Below are positions 56,652 to 64,000 of a stretch of 64,000 bases of DNA, in pieces (positions within the stretch are counted from its first letter, which is position 1; each line of letters opens with the position of its first letter). This stretch comes from Lysobacteraceae bacterium CU05-9. Its GTDB lineage: Bacteria > Pseudomonadota > Gammaproteobacteria > Xanthomonadales > Xanthomonadaceae. A program made the position numbers and the translations under genes. Location: assembly GCA_007556525.1 (NCBI GenBank), contig SWJS01000005.1:109647-173646 (forward strand). Reading direction: 5' to 3'. The notes under the pieces were generated by a model. It was given only the letters and a program-made list of their open reading frames with translations. It made no database searches and was not told the origin of the DNA.

Positions 56652-57529
56652 TGAGCACGACCATTCAACAAACTCGCGCTCGTCCAACTTGGTTGGATCC
56701 GACCAAGCTCGTCATTCTTGGTGCCATCTGGGGCGCTTCGTTTCTCTTCATGCGCATGGCGGCGCATGACTTCGGTCCGTTTCCGCTAGTGACTTTGCGT
56801 GTTGGCTTCGGTGCGTTGGTGTTGCTGCCGTTTTTGCTGAAGTATCGCGGCAAGTTTCCGCTGAAGTCGTGGCCCAAAATCGCCGTCATCGGCGCCATCA
56901 ACACGCTCATTCCATTCCTGCTGTTCGCTTGGGCTTCTGAGCGCGCACCTGCCGGCGTCTCCTCGATCGCAAATGCCATGACGGTGTTGTTCACGGCGTT
57001 GGTCGGGACGATGTTTTTCCGCGAACCTATGTCGGTCAAGCGCAGTCTCGCGTTGTTGCTCGGCTTCGCGGGCGTTCTCGTTCTCGCTCTCGGCAAAACC
57101 GAAGGCGCCAGCTTCGGCCTTCCCGTTCTCGCCGGCGTCCTCGCCGCCGCACTCTATGGTCTGGGCGCACATCTCGTCCGCCGTCACTTCACGGGTCTTC
57201 CCGCCGGCGCACTCGCATGCGCAACGCTGCTGACGTCGACGATCATCAGCCTGCCATTCTCGATTCCACTCTGGCCAAAACACGCCATCGTCCCCGAACA
57301 TTGGTTTGCTGTCATTGCGCTGGGTGTTTTTTGCTCCGGTATCGCATACGTGATGTATTACCGTCTGATCCAACGCATCGGCGCCAGCCGCGCATCCACC
57401 GTCACTTACTTGATCCCGCTATTCGCCGTCACCTGGGCGTGGATCGTCCTGCGCGAACCCCTCACGCTCAACATGGGTATCGCATGCGCGATGATCCTCT
57501 TAAGCGTCTTCATCAGCCAGCGCACGTAG
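56651..57529 (+). CDS. EamA/DMT-family transporter
   Basis: 292 aa with about ten hydrophobic helices in two EamA repeats (ILGAIWGASFLFMRMAAHDF in the first, ASTVTYLIPLFAVTWAWIVL in the second). Drug/metabolite transporter superfamily; probably exports a small metabolite or amino acid. GTG start overlapping dbpA. The IS21-like element begins 61 bases after its stop. Confidence 0.88.
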   Translation: MSTTIQQTRARPTWLDPTKLVILGAIWGASFLFMRMAAHDFGPFPLVTLRVGFGALVLLPFLLKYRGKFPLKSWPKIAVIGAINTLIPFLLFAWASERAPAGVSSIANAMTVLFTALVGTMFFREPMSVKRSLALLLGFAGVLVLALGKTEGASFGLPVLAGVLAAALYGLGAHLVRRHFTGLPAGALACATLLTSTIISLPFSIPLWPKHAIVPEHWFAVIALGVFCSGIAYVMYYRLIQRIGASRASTVTYLIPLFAVTWAWIVLREPLTLNMGIACAMILLSVFISQRT

Positions 57530-57710
57530 TATTTCAACTTCAAGCTGATTTGTAATCAGTCGCGATAGATAGTCATGTAGTGTAGGAAAACTGCTTGTTG
57601 AATACGATCGAAAAGTAGACCAATTTCGACCAAAATTCTGATCCAAAAGTAGACCACTTCAACCATGCTTACGTTGTGCATTCACAACGGGAGCGTATGG
57701 AGTGATTACG

Positions 57711-59228
57711 ATGTCAAAACTTGGATTCATCAGAAGACTGTATTTTAGGGATCACTTGTCCTAGCGTGAGATCGCCCGCGTCACCGGGCTTGCCCGTGTC
57801 ACGGTCCATCGGTGGCTTACGCGCGAGCTGCCGGAGGACGTGCGGTATCGGAAGCGGCTGCCCGTTCCAACCACCAAACTGCTGCCGTATGCGCCGACGA
57901 TCAAGGTGTGGCTGGAAGCGGATTCACGCCGCGCGAAGCGACATCGGCGGAGCATCCGCGCGATCTTTCATGACCTGTGTGATCTGGGTTATGACGGCTG
58001 CAATTCGCAAGTTGCATCCTTTATCGCGATGTTCCGTCAAAGCGATGCACGAAAGCGCAATGCATCGTTCGTTCCGCTCGAGTTTGACGCCGGCGATGCC
58101 ATGCAATTTGATTGGAGTACCGAAGAACTCCGCATCGGCGGGAAGCGCATCAAAGTCATGCTCGCCCATGCCAAGCTGTGTTTTTCACGGGCGTTCTTCC
58201 TGACCGCCTACCCGCGTCAGGCACACGAGATGCTGTTTGAGTCCCATGCGCGCGCGTTTGGCGCATTCGGAGGGGTGCCACGCCGTTGCATTTACGACAA
58301 CATGCGTACGGCCGTGGACAAATGCGTTGGAGGACGCGGCCGTGTCATCAACCAGCACTTCAGCGCGATGGCAGCGCATTACCTGTTTGAGCCGGAGTTC
58401 TGCAATGTCGCCGCGGGCTGGGAAAAGGGGATTGTCGAGAAGAACGTCCGCGATCGACGCGCGCAATTGATTGTGCGCATTCAGAACCGACCATGGCGCA
58501 ACTTTGAGGAGCTTAACGCGTGGCTTGCCGACGAATGCAGGAGCGAATGGGGTCGACTTGTTCATCCGATCCAGACTTCCCGCAAGATCTCAGAAGTCCT
58601 GGATGAAGAACGGGAGTTGCTGTTTCGGACCACGCGCCCGTTCGATGGGTACGTTGAGATCCTCGCCAAGGTGACGTCGACGATCTTGATCATGTTGGAT
58701 CGCAACCGATACAGTGTCCCGAGCAGTCTGGCGGGCGGAGTCGTCACGATCCGCAAATACGCCTGGGAAGTCGTCGTCACAACGTCGAGCGGTCCGGTCG
58801 CTCGCCATCCTCGGGATTTTGGCGAAGGTCAAGTTCACTACGATTGGCGTCACTACCTGTGGGTTATTCGACGCAAGCCAGGCGCGTTGCGGGATGGCGC
58901 ACCCTTCAAGACGATGCCGTCGTCCTTGCGACAGCTTTCGCAGGTGCTCGGGCGCCAGGAAGACGGCAACCTCACAATGGTTGAGGTACTGACCGCAACT
59001 GAGATCGTCGGGGTGCCGTCAGTGATGGCCATGGCGAGGCGGCTGGTCGTGGCTGGCTATCCAACAGTTGAGCATGTGCGCGAGGAATTGCGCAAGCTGG
59101 TGGATCAGTGTCCCGCGCAACTAGGCATTGACGTCGACTGCAATATCACAACTCCGGCGACGTCCAATGTCGAGCGATACGACGAACTTGCCGCTGCAAC
59201 ACGTTCGGTGACGGTGGTAACACCATGA
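57711..59228 (+). pseudogene. istA: IS21 transposase IstA with in-frame amber codon
   Basis: Reading from ATG 57711, the protein begins MSKLGFIRRLYFRDHLS, then meets TAG at 57762-57764 and continues in the same frame as REIARVTGLARVTVHRWLTR (helix-turn-helix). From 57840 the frame is open for 462 codons. The DDE integrase core is intact in outline: FDAGDAMQFDWSTE, RCIYDNMRTAV and a downstream Glu. A CAG-to-TAG change would explain the stop. Without suppression only a product lacking the HTH could be made, so the element is probably not self-mobile. Confidence 0.88.
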
Positions 59229-60028
59229 GCGCTGACATTCTCAAGGAACTACGCGAGCTGTCGTTGCGCGGAATGGCCAGTGCCTGGACGGATATCGTTC
59301 GTCGACAGTCACGCGTGAATTTCGATGCCGCGCAGTTTGTGGCGGAGCTGATGGAGGCCGAGCGTGTTGACCGCAAAGTACGCTCGATCGCGCATCAACG
59401 GACGCTCGCAAAATTTCCGCAGCCCCGCGACTTGGCGAGCTTTGATTTTGCGTCCTCCAGCGTTGACCCGAATTTGGTGCGAACGCTGCACTGTGGAGAC
59501 TTCCTGGAGTCCGCTTACAACATCATCTTCATTGGTGGACCTGGCACCGGAAAAACCCACCTTGCCACGGCCATTGGATTGAACGCCGTGACGGAACTTG
59601 GAAAACGGGTGAGGTTCTTCACCACGGTTGACCTGATCAGTGCGCTGGAGCGGGAACACGCCATGAACCAAAGCAGCAAGTTGGCAAAGCTGCTGTCATA
59701 CGTCGATCTCGTAGTGACCGATGAGCTCGGCTATTTGCCATTCAGTGAAATGGGAGGGAGTCTGTTGTTCAATTTACTCGCACGCCTGTACGAAAACACC
59801 AGCGTCATTCTAACGACGAACTTGAATTTCGGGGAATGGACACAGGTGTTCGGAGATCCGAAACTCACGACCGCGCTGCTGGACAGAGTTACACATCATT
59901 GCCACATTGTTGAAACTGGAAACGATTCCTGGCGTTTCCGCCACAGTCAAATTCAGCAACAAAGGGAGAAAGCCGCGGAACTAAAGTCATCACAAACACA
60001 TCTTGACGCACCACACAGTGTCAATTAG
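59225..60028 (+). CDS. istB: IS21 helper ATPase IstB
   Basis: 267 aa AAA+ ATPase that aids IS21 transposase target selection. Walker [16 protein letters not shown] (about residues 107-121), Walker [18 protein letters not shown] and sensor TTNLNFGEW. Intact and of normal length. ATGA overlap with istA. Confidence 0.95.
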   Translation: MSADILKELRELSLRGMASAWTDIVRRQSRVNFDAAQFVAELMEAERVDRKVRSIAHQRTLAKFPQPRDLASFDFASSSVDPNLVRTLHCGDFLESAYNIIFIGGPGTGKTHLATAIGLNAVTELGKRVRFFTTVDLISALEREHAMNQSSKLAKLLSYVDLVVTDELGYLPFSEMGGSLLFNLLARLYENTSVILTTNLNFGEWTQVFGDPKLTTALLDRVTHHCHIVETGNDSWRFRHSQIQQQREKAAELKSSQTHLDAPHSVN

Positions 60029-60111
60029 TGTAAATTCTATCTATGTGCTATGTGGTCTAGTTTTCAATCAGAACCGTGGTCTACTTTTGAATCAGAATCA
60101 ACAGGCAGCCA

Positions 60112-60897
60112 ATGAACATCACACTCAAGAGAAGTGCCCTGCTGCTTGCACTGTTGTCGGTGGTCGGCATCGGCGTTGCCGCCGCGCTCATCTGGTCGGG
60201 GAGCTACAACGTCGCAGCGGATGATGCCCACAGTAGACCGGTGTTTTCGTTGCTGCAGACGGTACGCGAGCAGTCTGTCAAACGCCATGCAGCAGAGATC
60301 AAGGTGCCTGACCTGTCGACCCCATTGATGGTGCGTCAGGGTGCGGGGAACTATGCCGCCATGTGCACCGGCTGTCATTTGGCACCCGGGATGGAACCAA
60401 CAGAACTCAGCAAGGGGCTATATCCAGTCCCGCCATCCTTCGAGTCGCTGTCACCCAATCCGGCCCACCAATTCTGGGTGGTCAAGCACGGCATCAAGGC
60501 CAGCGGCATGCCGGCATGGGGCCGGAGCATGGAAGACGAGTACATCTGGGGAATGGTGGCATTCCTCCAGCGTCTGCCTAGCTTGAACGAGCAGGAATAC
60601 GCCGCGCTCGTGCAAAGCAGCGACGGGCATTCCCACGGTGGTGGGGAGACCCACGCCCACGAACACATTCCCATGACCAACTCGGATCACGCCTCGGTGC
60701 CGACCGCTGCCAAGACCCACGTACATGCAGATCGAAAAGCTCACGTACACGATGACGCTCCGACAAAGGGTGGCTCCACAACTCGCAAGCCTGAGCGCCA
60801 AGTTGAGAAATCAGTGCCGCCCAGCAAGTCGACACCCGCAGAGTCTCGGCCACCCACCACACATCAGTCCCATGGAGACCACCATGACAGTCATTGA
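60112..60897 (+). CDS. monoheme cytochrome c with His-rich tail
   Basis: 261 aa. N-terminal membrane anchor or signal (LLLALLSVVGIGVAAALIW). One heme site, MCTGCHLAPGME (about residue 84), and candidate distal Met in ASGMPAWGRSMED. Residues 180-261 are a low-complexity tail with many His (GHSHGGGETHAHEHIP, KTHVHADRKAHVHDD, HGDHHDSH) that could bind copper. First gene after the IS element and probable start of the copper island; overlaps the next gene by 14 bases. Confidence 0.87.
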   Translation: MNITLKRSALLLALLSVVGIGVAAALIWSGSYNVAADDAHSRPVFSLLQTVREQSVKRHAAEIKVPDLSTPLMVRQGAGNYAAMCTGCHLAPGMEPTELSKGLYPVPPSFESLSPNPAHQFWVVKHGIKASGMPAWGRSMEDEYIWGMVAFLQRLPSLNEQEYAALVQSSDGHSHGGGETHAHEHIPMTNSDHASVPTAAKTHVHADRKAHVHDDAPTKGGSTTRKPERQVEKSVPPSKSTPAESRPPTTHQSHGDHHDSH

Positions 60898-61378
60898 AGG
60901 TTGCCGGGCCAGCCTAGTTGGAATCCTGTTGCTCGCCGGATCGGCGCAGGCTCGCGAACCTGTCGCGACCACAGCGATCACTCGGTCCGTCGAGGAGAAG
61001 GCTCTCCCAGCCCTCCGTGTCGTGGACGCGTTTTCGCAAGCCATGCAGGCGGGTGACCTGAAGCAAGCTGCCAGTCATCTGGCTGTGGACGTTGTCATTC
61101 TGGAGAGCGGCAGCGTCGAGAAGTCACGTGCAGAGTACCTCGAACATCACGCACCTGCCGATGCGGTATTCCTGAAGGATGCGCATATTCAACCCTTGGC
61201 GCGCTATGCCAAAGCAGTGGGTGATATCGCATGGGTGGCTTCAGAAAGCGAAATTCACGTCAACAAAGAGAGTAAGGCTGCCGTTCTGCTCAGCACCGAA
61301 ACGATGGTGCTAAAACGCGAGAGCGGCACCTGGCACATCGCACACATCCATTGGTCGTCACGAACCAAAAAGCAATGA
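60884..61378 (+). CDS. secreted SnoaL/DUF4440-like protein
   Basis: 164 aa from ATG 60884, which has GGAG at a good distance; ATG 60872 is an alternative. Signal peptide (ASLVGILLLAGSAQA). The mature part has the cone-like SnoaL pattern: DAFSQAMQAGDLKQAASHLA at the start and KRESGTWHIAHIHWSS at the end. NTF2-like proteins of this kind recur in copper/silver resistance clusters, but their role is unknown. Confidence 0.78.
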   Translation: MTVIEGCRASLVGILLLAGSAQAREPVATTAITRSVEEKALPALRVVDAFSQAMQAGDLKQAASHLAVDVVILESGSVEKSRAEYLEHHAPADAVFLKDAHIQPLARYAKAVGDIAWVASESEIHVNKESKAAVLLSTETMVLKRESGTWHIAHIHWSSRTKKQ

Positions 61379-61389
61379 GGAAACACGTC

Positions 61390-61947
61390 ATGAGATTCAA
61401 CACTCTTTTGGTGTCCGGTAGCACCTTGGCCGTGGTGCTTGGCTTGGCCGCCTGCAACGCGCCCGCAACCACGGCAGCTGCCGTTAATGCGGTGTCACCC
61501 GCCACGAACACTGCGCCAGCGGAGACGACATCAGACGCTACGCAACCCGCAGCTGTCCAGTCAGCACTTCCAAAGGTCCTTGTGCACAAGAGCCCTTCTT
61601 GTGGCTGCTGTGGCGCTTGGGTGGACCACATGCGCCAAGCTGGTTTCGAGGTGCAGGTGGATGAAACCGATGAACTCGAGCCGATCCGCAAGCGGTTAGG
61701 TGTGCCCTATGCCAAGGGCTCGTGCCATACCGCCGAAATCGGTGGTTACGTGGTCGAGGGGCATGTGCCGGCCGCGGACATCAAGCGCTTGCTGGCTGAA
61801 AAGCCGAAAGCAAAGGGCTTGGTGTTGCCCGGCATGCCGATGGGTTCACCCGGCATGGAAAGTCCGGATGGGCGGGTGGCGCCGTATACCGTCGAACTCG
61901 TTGGAATGAACGGCACCACGACCGCGTACGCACAGCACGGTCACTGA
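61390..61947 (+). CDS. DUF411 metal-binding lipoprotein
   Basis: 185 aa from ATG 61390 (RBS GAGGAA). Lipobox LGLAACNAPA, an Ala/Thr/Pro linker, then the DUF411 domain (about 70-185) with HKSPSCGCCGAWVDHM and GSCHTAEIGGYVVEGHVPA. The Cys cluster and conserved His suggest Cu(I)/Ag(I) binding in the periplasm. DUF411 genes are frequent neighbours of cop/cus genes. Role as copper chaperone or buffer is inferred. Confidence 0.87.
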   Translation: MRFNTLLVSGSTLAVVLGLAACNAPATTAAAVNAVSPATNTAPAETTSDATQPAAVQSALPKVLVHKSPSCGCCGAWVDHMRQAGFEVQVDETDELEPIRKRLGVPYAKGSCHTAEIGGYVVEGHVPAADIKRLLAEKPKAKGLVLPGMPMGSPGMESPDGRVAPYTVELVGMNGTTTAYAQHGH

Positions 61948-61950
61948 GGC

Positions 61951-61981
61951 TTGACTTTGGACCACGGTACAGGGTGCAGGC
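61951..61981 (+). promoter_or_regulatory. MerR-family operator/promoter
   Basis: TTGACT (-35, 61951-61956) overlaps a dyad CTTTGGACC (61955-61963) and GGTACAGGG (61966-61974), with the -10 region starting around 61976 after a long 19-base spacer. Long spacer plus central dyad is the hallmark of MerR-regulated promoters. It drives merR and copA, giving autoregulation. Confidence 0.75.
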
Positions 61982-62011
61982 TTGCATCCTGTGCCTCAGG
62001 AGATTTGTACA

Positions 62012-62410
62012 GTGAAGATCGGAGAATTGGCCAAGCGCGCCGACGTCCCCACCGATACGGTCCGCTTCTATGAGCGCGAGGGCGTGATGCCACCACCGAT
62101 GCGTCGTGAATCGGGCTATCGCGACTACAGCGAAGTGGACGTCAAGCGGCTCCAATTCGTGCGTCGCGCCAAGCGGCTTGGGTTCACTTTGTCAGAAGTG
62201 CAGGATCTGCTCGGCCTGAGCGAGGACCGAACCGATGACATGGCAATGCTCAGTCATCACGCCAGCGCGAAGCTCCAGGACATCGACTCGAGGATCGAAG
62301 AACTTCAGCGCGTCCGCTCAGCGCTGCAAACGTTGGTAAACGAGTGTCCGGGAAGCGGGCAATTGGATGCTTGCCCGATCCTTGCGGCACTGTCTGGAGA
62401 CGATTCATGA
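62012..62410 (+). CDS. MerR-family metal-responsive regulator (CueR/CadR-like)
   Basis: 132 aa from GTG 62012 ([17 protein letters not shown]), preceded by AGGAG. Winged-helix HTH ([24 protein letters not shown]), coiled-coil dimer helix and a C-terminal metal loop [18 protein letters not shown] with two Cys eight residues apart. Where divalent-metal sensors have a third Cys at the start of the dimer helix, this protein shows none, consistent with a Cu(I)-type sensor; the loop spacing is one residue longer than in CueR. ATGA overlap with copA. Confidence 0.88.
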   Translation: MKIGELAKRADVPTDTVRFYEREGVMPPPMRRESGYRDYSEVDVKRLQFVRRAKRLGFTLSEVQDLLGLSEDRTDDMAMLSHHASAKLQDIDSRIEELQRVRSALQTLVNECPGSGQLDACPILAALSGDDS

Positions 62411-64000
62411 ACCACGAACATGGCAATGTCCAAGCCGGCGAAGGGGCGGCAATGAAAGACCCGGTGTGCGGCATGGACGTCGACGGCACGTCTGTCCATC
62501 ACATCGAGTACGAAGGCAGGACGATCTATTTCTGCTCGAGTGGTTGCCTGACGAAGTTCCAAGCGAACCCCGAACGTTACATCTCCAAAGACACTGAGGC
62601 GCAGCCGAAGATTTGCTGTGCCCATCAAGCATCGGGTCCTGTTTCTGGCAGCGGGACGGATCCCGTTTGCGGCATGCAGGTAGACCCTGAAACCAGCCAG
62701 TTCCACGCCGAACACGCGGATCAGACATTCCACTTCTGCTCCAGGCGCTGTCAGGACAAGTTCGCGGCCCATCCTGATGGATACGTCGGCAGGAAGGCTC
62801 TCGATCAAACCATGGCGCCGCCTGCACCGGGCACGATCTACACGTGTCCGATGCACCCAGAGATTCGGCAGGAGGGACCCGGAACGTGTCCGATCTGCGG
62901 CATGGCTTTAGAGCCTGAAATGCCGAGCCTCGAAGACGAGGACAACCCGGAACTGCGTGATTTCAGCCACCGCTTCTGGTGGACGCTGCCGCTGACCCTG
63001 ATCGTGCTCGTGTTGGCGATGTTCGGACACCGATTCAGTGAACTGTCGACCAGCGCCCGGACGTGGATCGAACTCGTTCTAACCACACCCGTCGTGCTGT
63101 GGGCCGGCTGGCCCTTCTTCGAGCGTTGCGTGCAGTCGATCCGCAATCGCAGCCCCAACATGTGGACGCTGATCGGGATCGGTGTCGCCGCAGCCTTCGG
63201 CTATAGCGTGGTTGCGACGGTCGCGCCGGGGATATTTCCTGATTCGTTTCGCGAACACGGGCGCGTGGGCGTCTACTTTGAGGCGGCGGCCGTCATCATC
63301 TCCCTGACGCTGCTCGGTCAATTGCTGGAGCTACGGGCCCGATCGAAGACGTCCGCTGCCATCAAGGCACTCTTGGGCCTGACCCCGAAGACCGCAAGAC
63401 GCATCAAGGCCGATGGTGGCGAGGAGGACATCCCGCTCGAGCACGTGCATGTGGGCGACCACTTGCGCGTACGACCAGGTGAAAAGGTTCCGGTGGATGG
63501 CACCGTGATCGAAGGCCGGTCGAGTGTGGACGAGTCCATGCTCACCGGGGAGCCAATGCCCGTGTCGAAAAGCGTTGGCGAAAGGCTGATCGGCGCCACA
63601 CTCAACGGGACCGGCAGCTTGGTCATGCGTGCGGATCAGGTGGGCGCCGAGACGGTATTGTCGCGAATCGTGCAACTCGTGGCGCAGGCACAACGTTCGC
63701 GTGCACCCATGCAAAGGATGGCCGACAAGGTGGCCTATTGGTTCGTGCTGGCCGTTGTCGCCGTCGCAGTCGCCACATTCTTTGTGTGGGGATTTTTTGG
63801 GCCTGAGCCTTCATGGACCTGGGCCGTGCTCAACGCGGTATCGGTCCTCATCATCGCCTGCCCTTGTGCGCTGGGGTTGGCCACCCCGATGTCGATCATG
63901 GTCGCCACCGGACGTGCGGCCCAGGCGGGTGTCCTTTTCCGGGACGCCGAGGCGATTGAGCAGTTCCGCACCCTCGACACGGTCGTGGTGGACAAGACGG
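62407..64000 (+). CDS. copA: copper-translocating P1B-type ATPase, partial
   Basis: About 531 residues to the window end. N-terminal region: two YHS domains ([10 protein letters not shown] with [16 protein letters not shown] with FCSRRC), then a heavy-metal-binding YTCPMHPE...CPICGM domain, instead of classical CxxC HMA domains. Then membrane helices, actuator domain with TGEP, and the Cu(I)-channel motif CPC ([14 protein letters not shown]). The sequence stops at VVVDKT, in the phosphorylation motif. Exports Cu(I) from the cytoplasm. Translationally coupled to its regulator. Confidence 0.93.
   Translation, partial: MNHEHGNVQAGEGAAMKDPVCGMDVDGTSVHHIEYEGRTIYFCSSGCLTKFQANPERYISKDTEAQPKICCAHQASGPVSGSGTDPVCGMQVDPETSQFHAEHADQTFHFCSRRCQDKFAAHPDGYVGRKALDQTMAPPAPGTIYTCPMHPEIRQEGPGTCPICGMALEPEMPSLEDEDNPELRDFSHRFWWTLPLTLIVLVLAMFGHRFSELSTSARTWIELVLTTPVVLWAGWPFFERCVQSIRNRSPNMWTLIGIGVAAAFGYSVVATVAPGIFPDSFREHGRVGVYFEAAAVIISLTLLGQLLELRARSKTSAAIKALLGLTPKTARRIKADGGEEDIPLEHVHVGDHLRVRPGEKVPVDGTVIEGRSSVDESMLTGEPMPVSKSVGERLIGATLNGTGSLVMRADQVGAETVLSRIVQLVAQAQRSRAPMQRMADKVAYWFVLAVVAVAVATFFVWGFFGPEPSWTWAVLNAVSVLIIACPCALGLATPMSIMVATGRAAQAGVLFRDAEAIEQFRTLDTVVVDKT

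Larger units (their letters stand above)
57591..60108 (+). mobile_element. IS21-family insertion sequence
   Basis: About 2.5 kb with istA and istB. The ends are inverted: CTGCTTGTTGA with AAAAGTAGACCA (57591-57622) at the left, and TGGTCTACTTTT with TCAACAGGCAG (60078-60108) at the right. Each end has a second internal copy of the AAAAGTAGACCAC-type motif, as is normal for IS21 elements. TG...CA dinucleotide ends (57596 and 60103) would be the usual borders; the extra five bases outside also pair. No clear target duplication is seen. It separates the dbpA-DMT region from the copper island. Confidence 0.9.

Noticed and set aside
57611..57622. Relation between the IS21 end motif AAAAGTAGACCA and the AGGTAGAC repeats
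   Set aside because: Only GTAGAC is shared; the flanking bases differ, so chance similarity is more likely.

Overview
The window looks like chromosome from a gammaproteobacterium of the Xanthomonadaceae/Lysobacteraceae group. The evidence is the gene order (miaB-ybeZ-ybeY-corC followed by a DUF4105 gene; petABC-sspA-sspB; sodB next to grxD), an Oar-like TonB-dependent receptor, a tandem pair of S46 dipeptidyl-peptidases, a Xanthomonas-type nucleotide pyrophosphatase/phosphodiesterase, and ribosomal protein THX. The genus cannot be fixed from the sequence alone. Base composition is moderately GC-rich. The genes suggest an aerobic, diderm, proteolytic organism that catabolises amino acids.

Layout. 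1-5.2 kb: tRNA modification and rRNA maturation genes (miaB, ybeZ, ybeY, corC, DUF4105) on the minus strand and a divergent lytic transglycosylase. 5.4-9.4 kb: cytochrome bc1 complex (petABC), then sspA and sspB, which are separated by a REP/MITE-like element. 9.4-15.2 kb: DUF3301, nadC, a Trm112-like protein, purE-purK, sodB/grxD, an SDR and a MarC-family protein. 15.3-18.6 kb: a large Oar-type TonB receptor. 18.7-24.9 kb: ppnN, a compact four-gene minor-pilin operon without pilY1, tRNA-Asn, and kbl/tdh (threonine degradation) separated by a long inverted repeat. 25-34 kb: two S46 exopeptidases, folC, a DedD-like protein with two SPOR-like regions, purF (with no cvpA before it) and DUF455.

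34-41.2 kb is the most distinctive accessory region. A Sec-exported RHS polymorphic toxin is followed by a DUF4279 protein (probable immunity protein). After it comes a promoterless, start-less second RHS core copy that ends in a different tip, a putative HEVGH zinc metallopeptidase, with its own small lipoprotein gene (candidate immunity). A third, shorter RHS remnant follows. This is an array of exchangeable toxin tips built around repeated core DNA. Directly beyond it is a class A beta-lactamase with the C69/C238 cysteine pair known from class A carbapenemases.

42-57.5 kb: lpxH, gltX, a zinc-homeostasis cluster (zur, ZnuD-like receptor, MerC-like protein, candidate Zur operator), THX, an M19 dipeptidase, histidine-utilisation genes (hutI, an N-terminally short hutF, hutU), an NPP, a SpoU-class rRNA methyltransferase, dbpA and a DMT-family exporter. 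57.6-60.1 kb: an IS21-family element whose istA has an in-frame amber codon. 60.1-64 kb: a copper-handling island (His-rich cytochrome c, SnoaL-like protein, DUF411 lipoprotein, MerR regulator with a recognisable operator, and a CopA-type ATPase with two YHS domains) that runs off the window end. No rRNA genes, CRISPR arrays or prophage were seen.
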